Origin: PALSA-505 sp036501145
GTDB taxonomy: Bacteria; Actinomycetota; Actinomycetes; Streptosporangiales; Streptosporangiaceae
NCBI GenBank assembly: GCA_036501145.1
Contig: DASYAV010000238.1
Span: 105,395 to 169,394 of the forward strand
Direction: 5' to 3'
Length of the DNA: 64,000 nucleotides
Part shown: piece by piece, positions 8,619 to 16,143 of the stretch
Layout: the number at the start of each line of letters is the position of its first letter
Position numbering within the stretch: position 1 is the stretch's first letter
Made by a program: the position numbers and the translations under genes
The notes under the pieces: model-generated
The model's input: the letters and a program-made list of their open reading frames with translations, nothing else
What the model was told of the DNA's origin: nothing
Databases searched by the model: none

Positions 8619-9641
8619 ATGAACGACGGCATGCCGTCGTTCATCGGCCAGCTGCCCAAGGCGGAGCTGCACGTGCACATCGAGGGCACGCTGGAGCCTG
8701 AGCTCAAGTTCGGGCTCGCGTCGCGCAACGGTGCCGGTCTCCGGCACGGCTCAGCCGCCGAGATGAGGGCGGCGTACAGCTTCCACGACCTGGCGTCCTT
8801 CCTGGCCGACTACTACGAGGGCATGTCGGTGCTGCGGACCGAGCGGGATTTCTACGACCTCGCCATGGCGTACTTCCGCAAGGCCCGCGCCCAGGGGGTG
8901 GTATACGCCGAGGTGTTCTTCGACCCCCAGGCGCATACCAGCAGGGGGATCCAGTTCGGCACCGTCATCGACGGGCTGCACCGCGCCCGGCTGGAGGCAC
9001 GCGACGGCCTCGGCCTGCGTGCGGAGTTCATCATGTGCTTCCTGCGCGACATGTCCGCGTCCTCGGCGGCGGAAACACTCGAGCGGTCCCTGCGGTACCA
9101 GGACAGGATCATCGGTGTGGGCCTGGACTCTGACGAACGGGACAATCCGCCGCTGAAATTCAAGGAGGTCTTCGGCCGCGCCCGCGACGAGGGCTACCGG
9201 CTCACCATGCACTGCGACGTCGATCAGGCCGATGCCGTCCAGCACATCTGGCAGTGCCTGGACGACATCGGGGTCGAGCGGATTGACCACGGCGTCAACT
9301 GCCTGGAAGACGACGCGCTCGCCGCCCGGCTGGGGCGCGAGGGAACCGGCCTGACCGTGTGCCCGGTTTCCAACCGGTGGGTGGCGGGCGGCCTGAAGGA
9401 GCGCGAGCTGAAGACCATGCTCGACCGGTCGCTGCGGGCCACGGTGAACTCCGATGACCCGGCGTACTTCGGGGCGTACATGACCGAGAACCTGGTCGCC
9501 GTGCAGCAGGCGGCGGCGCTCACCGAGCAGGAGATGCTGCAGCTGGCCCGCAATGCCTTTGACATCGCCTGGCTGGACGCGGCGGACAGGGCGCGTTACC
9601 TCGGCGACATCGAAGCGTACGCCCGGTCAGCCCGCGGATAA
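8619..9641 (+). CDS. add: Adenosine/adenine deaminase family protein
   Basis: 340-residue zinc hydrolase of the adenosine deaminase superfamily. Metal and active-site motifs are present in order: AELHVHIEGTLEP near the start, MHCDVDQADAVQHIW (the family's histidine strand), IDHGVNCLEDD, and VNSDDPAYFG near the end. Sequence style (IEGTLEP, ERIDHGVNCLED, LTVCPVSN) is closer to the adenine deaminase branch than to mammalian-type adenosine deaminase, so adenine to hypoxanthine is a real alternative. The ATG at 8619 is chosen because GGGAGGG lies just upstream and the longer frame runs back into the permease gene. 64 bases separate it from the permease, so they are probably one purine-salvage operon. 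Confidence 0.85.
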   Translation: MNDGMPSFIGQLPKAELHVHIEGTLEPELKFGLASRNGAGLRHGSAAEMRAAYSFHDLASFLADYYEGMSVLRTERDFYDLAMAYFRKARAQGVVYAEVFFDPQAHTSRGIQFGTVIDGLHRARLEARDGLGLRAEFIMCFLRDMSASSAAETLERSLRYQDRIIGVGLDSDERDNPPLKFKEVFGRARDEGYRLTMHCDVDQADAVQHIWQCLDDIGVERIDHGVNCLEDDALAARLGREGTGLTVCPVSNRWVAGGLKERELKTMLDRSLRATVNSDDPAYFGAYMTENLVAVQQAAALTEQEMLQLARNAFDIAWLDAADRARYLGDIEAYARSARG

Positions 9642-9658
9642 CCGCCGCCGGGTGGCCG

Positions 9659-10501
9659 CTACGGCTTGCGCGCCACCCCGGCGTATGCGGGGTCGGGGTC
9701 CGGCGGCAGCGAACCCGGCTCCGGCCGCCACTGCGGCGTGGTCACGATCCCGGGTGGTACCAGATCCAGGCCGGTGAAGAACCTGGCGACTTGCTCCTGT
9801 GACCGGCCAGCCGACTGCACCGAGCCCAGCCGCTGGTTGAACCGCCTGGCTATCTCCGCAGCCTGCTCCGGGTTGATGTCGCTGGCGGGGTGCGAAATGA
9901 CCAGGAAGCTGCCCGCCGGCATCGCGTCCATGATCCGGCTGACAATCTGGTACGGGTCCTTTGACGGATCTTCAGAGGCCTGTATGACGTGCAGGATGGC
10001 CAGCAGCATGACCGCGATGGGCTGGCTGAAGTCGAGCATGCACGCGGCCTCACCGAGGATCCGGTCCGGGTTCTGGAAGTTCGCGTGGACGTAGTCGGTC
10101 ACGCCGGCCGGGTGGCTGGTCAGCAGCGCCCGGGCGTGCGTCAGCACGATCGGGTCGTTGTCCACGTAGCAGACCCGCGCCGTCGGCTCGATACGCTGCG
10201 CCACCTCGTGCGTGTTGTTGGCGGTGGGCAGCCCGGTGCCGATATCCAGGAACTGCTGAACCCCGGCCTCGGCCATCAGGTAACGCACCGCCCGGCCGAG
10301 AAATGCGCGGTTGTTCCTGGCCCAGACGGCCAGCCCGGGGAACGCCTCGATCGCCCGGTCGGCGGCCTCACGGTCGACCGTGAAGTTATCCTTCCCGCCC
10401 AGCAGGTAGTTGTAGATCCTGGCCTGATGCGCGACCGTCGTGTCGATCTTGACCGGCGGGTCGCCATCCGGGGAAACGGTCGTCGGTTCATCCGCTGTCA
10501 T
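9659..10501 (-). CDS. SAM-dependent methyltransferase, DUF574/SAV2177-type
   Basis: 280-residue protein of the actinomycete-expanded DUF574 family. It opens after the leader with VAHQARIYNYLLGGKDNFTVDREAAD, the family hallmark, followed by a SAM-binding strand FLDIGTGLPTANNTHE and VCYVDNDPIVLTHARALL. Start: an in-frame GTG lies at 10519, but the ATG at 10501 has GAAGGGA upstream at usable spacing and is preferred. Substrates of this family are mostly unknown. Ends 17 bases from the convergent deaminase gene. Confidence 0.85.
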   Translation of the reverse strand: MTADEPTTVSPDGDPPVKIDTTVAHQARIYNYLLGGKDNFTVDREAADRAIEAFPGLAVWARNNRAFLGRAVRYLMAEAGVQQFLDIGTGLPTANNTHEVAQRIEPTARVCYVDNDPIVLTHARALLTSHPAGVTDYVHANFQNPDRILGEAACMLDFSQPIAVMLLAILHVIQASEDPSKDPYQIVSRIMDAMPAGSFLVISHPASDINPEQAAEIARRFNQRLGSVQSAGRSQEQVARFFTGLDLVPPGIVTTPQWRPEPGSLPPDPDPAYAGVARKP

Positions 10502-10633
10502 GAGGGGCAGTCCCTTCACTGGCCGGGCCTTGGTAGAGCGTAACCGCCGCCCATCCAGATGATCACCCGGGCCGGCTCCGTTCCCGCCTGCGGGCAGCAG
10601 CCGCGGCGGAGGCCGCGGCCATCAGAGCCGAGG

Positions 10634-11344
10634 TCAGCCCGCCTGCGGTGCTTTGGTCGCGTAGACGATGCAGCCGCGTTTGGTCAGGATCAGCGGCAGG
10701 TCGAGCGTGGCGGCGGCATCCGCGGCATCAGCCTCGCTGAGCCGGTACACCCGCAGGCAGGCCACGGCGTCGGCCGGTGACGCCAGTGTGACCAGGGGGC
10801 CATCCCAGCGGTCGGTATCCACCGCGTCCCCTGGAGCGCCGAAGACCGACGCGACAATCGCCGGCGCGTCCTCGCCGTCGAAGGTCGACGCGGCGCCCCA
10901 TTCCGGGATGACGCCGGCCAGTTCCGGGTCGGTATCCCGGTTCGCCGCGCAGGCCGCGAACACCCCGCCGGGCCGCAGCACCCGGCGCGCTTCGCGGATC
11001 GGCACGAGCGGGTCGCTGTAGTGGTACAGCGTGTAGAGCATGGCCACCGCGTCCACCGACGCGTCGGCGGCCGGCAGCCGGGCGCCGTCGGCCCGGGCCG
11101 ACGGGTGCGGCGCCAGTTCCAGCATCGTCGGCGACAGATCGATGAGCAGGCCGCGCATGCCGAGGCCAGGCAGCAGCCGGGTCAGCTTCCCGTTACCCCC
11201 GCCCACGTCCAGCACCGAGCGCACGCCCGCTGCCGCGAACCGCTCGGCGACGTAGGGGTGCACGTCGTCGTGCGGGTGCTGCTCCGAGGCGAGGAACCGG
11301 CTCGGGTCGGCGTCGTAGTCGTTCGGCAGGGCACTTGTCGACAT
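10634..11344 (-). CDS. Class I SAM-dependent methyltransferase
   Basis: 236 residues. Motif I is SVLDVGGGNGKLTRLL, followed by LLIDLSPTMLELA (acidic loop), DASVDAVAMLYTLYHY and VLRPGGVFAACA, the usual order for a methyltransf_11/25 fold. The C-terminal region ends LTKRGCIVYATKA. The ribosome-binding site AGGAG is very close to the ATG. Cytoplasmic small-molecule methyltransferase of unknown substrate. It is downstream of the calpain/small-protein pair on the same strand, but 45 bases separate them and functional linkage is not evident. Confidence 0.8.
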   Translation of the reverse strand: MSTSALPNDYDADPSRFLASEQHPHDDVHPYVAERFAAAGVRSVLDVGGGNGKLTRLLPGLGMRGLLIDLSPTMLELAPHPSARADGARLPAADASVDAVAMLYTLYHYSDPLVPIREARRVLRPGGVFAACAANRDTDPELAGVIPEWGAASTFDGEDAPAIVASVFGAPGDAVDTDRWDGPLVTLASPADAVACLRVYRLSEADAADAAATLDLPLILTKRGCIVYATKAPQAG

Positions 11345-11389
11345 ATCTCCTCTGCTCTGGCTGGGGTTGCGGGCGCCGCCAGCCGCCGG

Positions 11390-11653
11390 TCAGGCGACCC
11401 GGGTCAGGGTTGCGTACCAGCGGTGGGATTTGTCGTCGATCTCGTCCAGCCGCCACGTCTGCCCGGCGAACTCGAGGCTCTGGCCCAGGCGGAGCTTGAA
11501 GTGGACGCTGTCGGTGTCATGTTCCCATACGGAGATAATGACCTCGGCTAGCTCGCCGTCACCGGCCGGCAGCATGTCGAATCCGCCGAGGCTGAGTCCG
11601 TCGCAGTCGAATGTGCCGCCATCGCCCACATGGACCTGCGCGCCGACGCTCAT
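11390..11653 (-). CDS. Small protein, resembles DUF6406-type actinobacterial proteins
   Basis: 87 residues, probably all beta. The visible core is VIISVWEHDTDSVHFKLRLGQSLEFAGQTWRLDEID followed by WYATLTRVA; this short pattern, ending in TWRLDEI and an LTRV strand, looks like DUF6406-type proteins, but I cannot confirm membership. No signal peptide. The gene starts ten bases after the calpain-like gene ends, and its AAGGAG overlaps the upstream TAA (TAAGGAG), indicating translational coupling. It could be a chaperone, inhibitor or immunity partner of the protease; that is inference from position only. Confidence 0.6.
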   Translation of the reverse strand: MSVGAQVHVGDGGTFDCDGLSLGGFDMLPAGDGELAEVIISVWEHDTDSVHFKLRLGQSLEFAGQTWRLDEIDDKSHRWYATLTRVA

Positions 11654-11663
11654 CAGCAGCTCC

Positions 11664-12980
11664 TTAGATCAAAGTCGAATAGTAAGGGCTCATGTTGCGC
11701 GCGAACTCGTCGGTTTCCATCGCCTCAGGGTGGTCCTTGTTCCACGGGTTCCGGAGATGGATTTTTCCCTTTTCAATGCCAGTCACCTCGTAGGCATGAC
11801 TCGCCTTCAGGCCGTGCGGGAGGACCTCACGTCTGTGCTCCTTGGGCCGCGAGCTGACCAGGACCGGCTTCCCGTCCTCCAGCTGAGTGCGGATGAGCCG
11901 GTTGATCGTCCACTCGTCGCGGCCGGAAGGAAACTCACGTGCCTTTGCAGGCCGCCCGGTGAGCTGGGTGAGGGCCTCGGCTCTCTCCCAGGCCGTCGTG
12001 CCCTGATGCAGCCGGATGTACCCGTTAGGGTCCGGTCCCGACCGCGGGTTCTCCACCTTCCCGGCCCCGTCCTCCGCGCACAGCCCGGCCCAGTCCCGCT
12101 CCCAGGAGCCCCAGCGTTCTGGAGACCACGTTTGGTCGAGGCCAGCGAACGCCTTCTCGAACACTGCGCACCAAGATGCACCGTCTTCGGTTTTGGCGCC
12201 GGCTGGTTTGCTGGGATCGCGGTCATAGACCGGCAGCTCATGTGTGACAGTGAGCTCAACGTCACGGCCGGTGGGCTCGGTGACACCGCCGTGCCGCTCC
12301 GTCTCGCTCAGCCGGACCCGGTAGGACCCGTCCTGCTGCGGCTGGATACGGCGGGCGATCTCCTCCGGCTGGCACGCCGCGACCGCACCGAGTGCGGCGA
12401 TGATGCCGCAGTCGCCTGCCCAGCCTTGCCGGGTCTGGTCGCGGCGCGGGGGACCGTCGAGGCAGGGGACCGTGCTGCCGTCCGGCCTGGTGAGCGGTTG
12501 CCCGTAACGGTCTGGCCGGTGATCATTGCGTGGGTCATCGAAGTCCGGGCGGCCCACCACGGTGCGCAGAACATCGCGGCTGTCGCTGTCCGCGCCCTCC
12601 CGCAGCGATGGCGCCTCCGCTGGGTTCCTGCGCCGACGGAGGTCGGACACGCCGTCAGGGTCACTGCGTGCGCCACGCCAGGCGTCGGCGACCCTGCGCA
12701 CGGCCGCCACCGCCGCCGCGCTGCCCATCGTGTCTCCGGGCAGGTAGCCCTCGGGCTTCGGCACGGCGCGCTTGAACTGCGCGTCCGCGTCGTAGCCGCC
12801 CGGCCTGTCCTGGGCGGTGCGGGCTCCGGTGGCCACCCCGTCGCTGGCCCTGTCGTCGGTGGGCCGCCCCGCGTCGGGGGCAGCCCGGCGGTGGTCAGTG
12901 TCACCGGGCCGCGGCGCACTGGGCACGGGCGCCGTCGCGTCGCCCGGGTGCCGGTACCGCAGTTCACCCATGCCGCCCAT
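11664..12980 (-). CDS. Calpain-like cysteine protease domain protein
   Basis: About 438 residues if started at the ATG at 12980 (a second ATG lies at 12971). The first 130 residues are Arg/Pro/Asp-rich and look disordered. A papain-fold calpain core follows: catalytic Cys in QGWAGDCGIIAALGAVA (about C191), His in KASHAYEVTGI (about H395) and Asn in IHLRNPWNKDHPEAM (about N411). All three triad residues in calpain context are intact. There is no signal peptide or membrane segment. The longer frame back to 13100 runs through a hairpin and is rejected. Coupled to the downstream 87-aa gene. Bacterial calpain domains occur in both housekeeping and toxin-type proteins; which applies here is not shown. 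Confidence 0.72.
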   Translation of the reverse strand: MGGMGELRYRHPGDATAPVPSAPRPGDTDHRRAAPDAGRPTDDRASDGVATGARTAQDRPGGYDADAQFKRAVPKPEGYLPGDTMGSAAAVAAVRRVADAWRGARSDPDGVSDLRRRRNPAEAPSLREGADSDSRDVLRTVVGRPDFDDPRNDHRPDRYGQPLTRPDGSTVPCLDGPPRRDQTRQGWAGDCGIIAALGAVAACQPEEIARRIQPQQDGSYRVRLSETERHGGVTEPTGRDVELTVTHELPVYDRDPSKPAGAKTEDGASWCAVFEKAFAGLDQTWSPERWGSWERDWAGLCAEDGAGKVENPRSGPDPNGYIRLHQGTTAWERAEALTQLTGRPAKAREFPSGRDEWTINRLIRTQLEDGKPVLVSSRPKEHRREVLPHGLKASHAYEVTGIEKGKIHLRNPWNKDHPEAMETDEFARNMSPYYSTLI

Positions 12981-13005
12981 CACAGCACGGCTGGCCCCGC
13001 CGCGG

Positions 13006-13040
13006 GAACCACGGTGGTGCTGCGGGAACCACCGTGGTTC
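13006..13040 (-). terminator. Hairpin terminator after the HPP-cupin gene
   Basis: GAACCACGGTGGT at 13006-13018 is a perfect reverse complement of ACCACCGTGGTTC at 13028-13040, giving a 13-bp stem with a nine-base loop. It begins 12 bases after the stop codon of the HPP-cupin gene and precedes the calpain gene on the same strand. No T-run follows, as is usual in actinomycetes. Confidence 0.7.
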
Positions 13041-13051
13041 AGCCGCCGGCC

Positions 13052-14113
13052 TCAGGGCAGATATTCGAGGTCGGAGTGCTGCGCGCGGTTTGTGATGCAC
13101 AGGCAGCGGGCCGGGCGCCGCCCCGCCGCGGAGAGCAGGTGGGCGACCCCGACCGGCATCGAGATCGTCGAGCCGGCCGGGACCTTCTGCCGCTGCGTGC
13201 CGACCTCGGCCAGGATCTCACCCTCAAGGACGTAGTACGTCTCCGCGAAGTCGTAGTGCGCGTGCAGCAGAGTCGACGGCTGCGCCGGGTCGAAGACCAC
13301 TTCCACCACGGAATAGACATCCGCGCTGTGCGCGTCCTGCACCTTCACCGTGCACGTCTCGGTACCGACCTGGACCCGCCTGCCCTGGCCCGGCCCGATC
13401 ACCCACGACGGGTACCTGCGCCCGGCTGCCTTCGCCGCCGCAGCAGGCGGGGCGTGGCTGACGCCATGACCGTTCTGCTGAGCCTTTCCCGCCGATGGTG
13501 CGGATGGCCACGGGACGAGCCGTCCAAGACGGCGCGCCGCAGGTGCCCGCTCCGGCCCCGCCCACAGCGGCATCCGCAACCCCACGGCGCGGTCGATCAG
13601 CACCCCGAGGGCGGCCAGGCTGACCACGCCCGTCATGAGCAGCCCGAGAGCGGCGGGTGTCGTCAGGAAGCCCAGACTGACGATCAGTGTGGTGGCCCCG
13701 GCCGGGCCGTGCTCTGCCCGCAGCAGGATCATCGTCGCCGCGGTGAGCGCGATCGACAGCGCCGCGGCGCCGATCCGCGCCGAACTGACACCGCCATCGG
13801 ACACCGACGGCGCGTGCTGCAGCCCGAAGGCGACGAGGGCGGCGTATCCTGCTACCGCTCCGATGAGATGGCCGAGCAGGATGTTACGGGGACGTGCCAC
13901 GGCCGACTGCGACCGGTTGAACACCAGGAACGCGGTGGGTCCAAGAGACGGCACGACCAGAAGGTGACCAGACAGGTACGCCACGGCCGTGATCAGCCCG
14001 ATCGACACCGCGCTGGCGGTGAAAACGAACAGCGCGTAGACAACCCGCTTGTTGTGATGTGCGGCCAGCGCGGGCAGCCGAACCGGGGTCGGCAGGTGCG
14101 CCGTGAGGTTCAT
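13052..14113 (-). CDS. HPP-family membrane protein fused to a cupin domain
   Basis: 353 residues starting at an ATG with GAGGTGG about eight bases upstream. Residues 1-165 form an HPP domain with four to five membrane helices and the motif VVPSLGPTAFLVF followed by RPRNILLGHLIGAVAGY. A 60-residue Ala/Pro-rich linker leads to a cupin (about 240-345) with HAHYDFAETYYVLEGEI and VPAGSTISMPVGVAHLLSA, the two metal-binding cupin motifs. HPP proteins are poorly characterised membrane proteins; a plant member transports nitrite. The cytosolic cupin could sense a ligand or act as an enzyme. The fusion is unusual to my knowledge. Divergent from the unknown gene at 14255. Confidence 0.8.
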   Translation of the reverse strand: MNLTAHLPTPVRLPALAAHHNKRVVYALFVFTASAVSIGLITAVAYLSGHLLVVPSLGPTAFLVFNRSQSAVARPRNILLGHLIGAVAGYAALVAFGLQHAPSVSDGGVSSARIGAAALSIALTAATMILLRAEHGPAGATTLIVSLGFLTTPAALGLLMTGVVSLAALGVLIDRAVGLRMPLWAGPERAPAARRLGRLVPWPSAPSAGKAQQNGHGVSHAPPAAAAKAAGRRYPSWVIGPGQGRRVQVGTETCTVKVQDAHSADVYSVVEVVFDPAQPSTLLHAHYDFAETYYVLEGEILAEVGTQRQKVPAGSTISMPVGVAHLLSAAGRRPARCLCITNRAQHSDLEYLP

Positions 14114-14254
14114 CAGGGAGCCACCTCTCTCAGGCTCTACCCAGGCCCGGATTATATCTGAGCACGATGTATTGGGCGCGCTAACGGCAGATCGCGGCAG
14201 GCCGGGTGCCCGGGTTCCTGGCCGGAGAGGCGGATTGGTTCTACGCTTCCGGTC

Positions 14255-14890
14255 ATGACCGCTGAGGGTGAGGTCGGGTCCGAGGCGGCGCAGCAGCCGC
14301 AGGCAGCCGCCCCGGAACCGCCCGACATGCAGGTCCTTGACGAGCCTGGAGCCGATCCGGGCCACCGGGTAGCGGACGGGATCGCCTGCCTGGAGCAGGC
14401 CATCGCCGCGTTCAGCGAGGCGGCCGATTCCGGCGACGCCGAGATCGCGCCGCTCGCCATCGAACTGCTGGCCAGGACGCTGCCGCTGTGTGAACGCGAC
14501 GAGGAGTCCGCACAGGCATGGCAGGGTGGGCTCGAGCACGAGGATCCGGTGATAGCGGCGGCGGTGCGCGATCGGCTGCGCCGCGCGTTCGGCAGCGACG
14601 ACGCCGCGGCCGAATCGGCGTGGTGGGAAGGCTTCGTGGAGGCCGCCGTCTGCCACAGCACACTGCCGCTGCTGGCCAACGAGGTATTCGGCGCGCTCGA
14701 CCACATGTACGCGCTGGCCGCGGTGCCGCTGGCCCGCGGCGGGGCGCGGGCCAGGGAACTGCGTGACGTGCTGGCCCAGGCGGTGCGGGTGCCGTCCGGC
14801 TACGTGTGGGGCAGCGACCTGGAGGCCAGCTTCCGCGATCGGTTCCGTGATGTGACCGGCGCCGACAGCGAGGCGTTCCCCGACGGCTGA
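14255..14890 (+). CDS. Hypothetical helical protein
   Basis: 211 residues, acidic and mostly helical, with no motif I recognise. An Ala/Pro/Glu-rich first 35 residues precede repeated helices such as GIACLEQAIAAFSEAADSGD and EIAPLAIELLARTLPLCERD, with an SAWWEGFVEAAVCH segment later. No signal peptide or membrane helix. The frame has normal codon bias for the window, and it sits between a divergent HPP gene and a convergent YceI gene with a hairpin after its stop, so it is probably a real single-gene transcript. The Shine-Dalgarno sequence is weak. Confidence 0.55.
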   Translation: MTAEGEVGSEAAQQPQAAAPEPPDMQVLDEPGADPGHRVADGIACLEQAIAAFSEAADSGDAEIAPLAIELLARTLPLCERDEESAQAWQGGLEHEDPVIAAAVRDRLRRAFGSDDAAAESAWWEGFVEAAVCHSTLPLLANEVFGALDHMYALAAVPLARGGARARELRDVLAQAVRVPSGYVWGSDLEASFRDRFRDVTGADSEAFPDG

Positions 14891-14920
14891 CCGGCCAGCG
14901 GCGGAACACCAGCTGGCCGG
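14891..14920. terminator. Hairpin between convergent genes
   Basis: CCGGCCAGC at 14891-14899 is a perfect reverse complement of GCTGGCCGG at 14912-14920, with a 12-base loop. It starts directly after the stop of the hypothetical gene and precedes the end of the YceI gene on the other strand, so it could serve both. Confidence 0.5.
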
Positions 14921-14932
14921 CCAGCCGGCCGG

Positions 14933-15544
14933 TTAACCTTCCTGGTCTTCCTTCTCCAGCACGGCCTCCTGGTCTTCCTTCTCCAGCACGGCCTCGATCT
15001 CCACCTGGATCTGGACCTTCTCGCTGACGACGACGCCACCGCTGGTGCCCGGGATGGGGCCGTTGAAGCTGACGCCGAAGTCTGTCCGGTTGATCTCGCC
15101 GGTCAGCGTGAAGCCGGACCTGGTGCCGCCGAACGGGTCGGGGCCGAAGCCTTCGACCTCAAGCTGGAACGGGACCTGGCGGGTCACACCCCTGAGGGTG
15201 AGCTCGCCGTCCACGATGAAGCCCTCGCCGTCGGCGGCCAGCCGGATGCCGGTGGACCGGTAGGTCATCTCGGGGTGGGTCTCGACCTCGAAGAAGTCGG
15301 CCGACCTGATGTGGTTGTCGCGCTGCTCCTGGCCCGTGTCTACGGAGCGCAGGTCCACCCGGGCGGTGAAGCTCGACTTCAGCGGATCTTCGGCGGTGAC
15401 GATCTCGGCGTCGAAGATCTTAAAGTGTCCCCGCACCTTGCTGACCATCATGTGCTTGACGGTGAACCCGACCTGGGAGTGCACGGGATCGAGCGCCCAC
15501 TTACCTGCCACGTAGCCCGGAACCTGGATGGTCTCGGCGGTCAT
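14933..15544 (-). CDS. YceI-family lipid-binding-like protein
   Basis: 203 residues. The YceI beta-barrel is recognisable from AGKWALDPVHSQVGFTVKHM, through KVRGHFKIFDAEI, TARVDLRSVDTGQEQRDNHI and YRSTGIRL to GELTLRGVTRQVPFQLEVEG and INRTDFGVSFNG. YceI proteins bind isoprenoid-type lipids and are often linked to stress or quinone metabolism. No signal peptide, so cytoplasmic. Start: of two adjacent ATGs, the one at 15544 has the better spacing to AAGGAG. The C-terminus carries a duplicated VLEKEDQEA unit. Divergent from an HxlR regulator, the usual partner of actinobacterial yceI genes. Confidence 0.9.
   Translation of the reverse strand: MTAETIQVPGYVAGKWALDPVHSQVGFTVKHMMVSKVRGHFKIFDAEIVTAEDPLKSSFTARVDLRSVDTGQEQRDNHIRSADFFEVETHPEMTYRSTGIRLAADGEGFIVDGELTLRGVTRQVPFQLEVEGFGPDPFGGTRSGFTLTGEINRTDFGVSFNGPIPGTSGGVVVSEKVQIQVEIEAVLEKEDQEAVLEKEDQEG
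14942..14995. repeat. 27-bp perfect tandem duplication in the yceI 3' end
   Basis: Two identical 27-bp units, 14942-14968 and 14969-14995, encode the nine-residue unit VLEKEDQEA twice in frame at the acidic tail of the YceI protein. Perfect identity implies a recent duplication. Confidence 0.9.
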
Positions 15545-15604
15545 CATCTCTCCTTCGCTGCACCGCGGGTAACGCGGAGTATGTAGGTAACGAATAGTAT
15601 CCTG

Positions 15605-15619
15605 GTTCCGTATAGGAAC
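15605..15619. promoter_or_regulatory. Dyad in the yceI-hxlR divergent promoter region
   Basis: GTTCC at 15605-15609 and GGAAC at 15615-15619 form an inverted repeat with a GTATA spacer in the 150-base gap between the divergent genes. This is the kind of short dyad bound by HxlR/MarR-type winged helices, so it is a candidate operator. Confidence 0.4.
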
Positions 15620-15695
15620 TAAACCTATCCTGGTCGCTGTGCCCGGCCCGCGCAAGGGTGGCACACGCAAGTGACCTGGGCACCTGGAGGTAACC

Positions 15696-16118
15696 ATGAG
15701 CGGCGGCGACTCCCCCGCACCGGGCAGCTGTGCTGACGCTGCCGTGCTGGCGGCGGGGCCCTGCCAGGCCAGCGAGGTGCTGGGGCGGGTCGGCGACAAG
15801 TGGTCGCTCCAGGTCATTTTCGCGCTGGGGGACGGGGCGCGCCGGTTCACCGACCTGAAGCGCGGCATCGACGCCATCAGCCAGCGGATGCTCACGGTGA
15901 CGCTGCGCGGGCTGGAGCGGGACGGCATCGTGACCAGGACCATGTACCCGGTGATGCCGCCGCGGGTGGACTACGCCCTGACCCCGATGGGCCGGACCCT
16001 GCTCGACGCGGCCGGCACGCTGATCCGCTGGGCCCATGCCCACCTGGACGAGATCGAGGCGGCACGCGCCGCCTACGATGCCCGCGAGCAGCGCGGCGGC
16101 CGTGTCTTCTCTGCATAG
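15696..16118 (+). CDS. HxlR-family winged-helix transcriptional regulator
   Basis: 140 residues with the HxlR pattern: a cysteine-containing lead (GPCQASEVLGRVGDKWSLQVIFAL), then RRFTDLKRGIDAISQRMLTVTLRGLERDGIVTRTMYP and a wing PPRVDYALTPMG. The GDKWS element and a nearby cysteine are typical of HxlR regulators that sense electrophiles or oxidants. Start ATG has GGAGG about eight bases upstream. Very probably represses the divergent yceI gene. Confidence 0.88.
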   Translation: MSGGDSPAPGSCADAAVLAAGPCQASEVLGRVGDKWSLQVIFALGDGARRFTDLKRGIDAISQRMLTVTLRGLERDGIVTRTMYPVMPPRVDYALTPMGRTLLDAAGTLIRWAHAHLDEIEAARAAYDAREQRGGRVFSA

Positions 16119-16134
16119 CGCCTTCTCTGCATAG
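16106..16134. repeat. 13-bp direct repeat at the end of the HxlR gene
   Basis: CTTCTCTGCATAG occurs at 16106-16118 and again at 16122-16134. The first copy contains the TAG stop of the HxlR gene. It is a short local duplication directly before uvrC. Confidence 0.8.
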
Positions 16135-16143
16135 AGTTGCAAC

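Noticed and set aside
13052..14704. A 550-codon frame starting far upstream of the HPP domain
   Set aside because: The first 197 codons are antisense to the unknown gene at 14255-14890 and lack a ribosome site; the ATG at 14113 has one.
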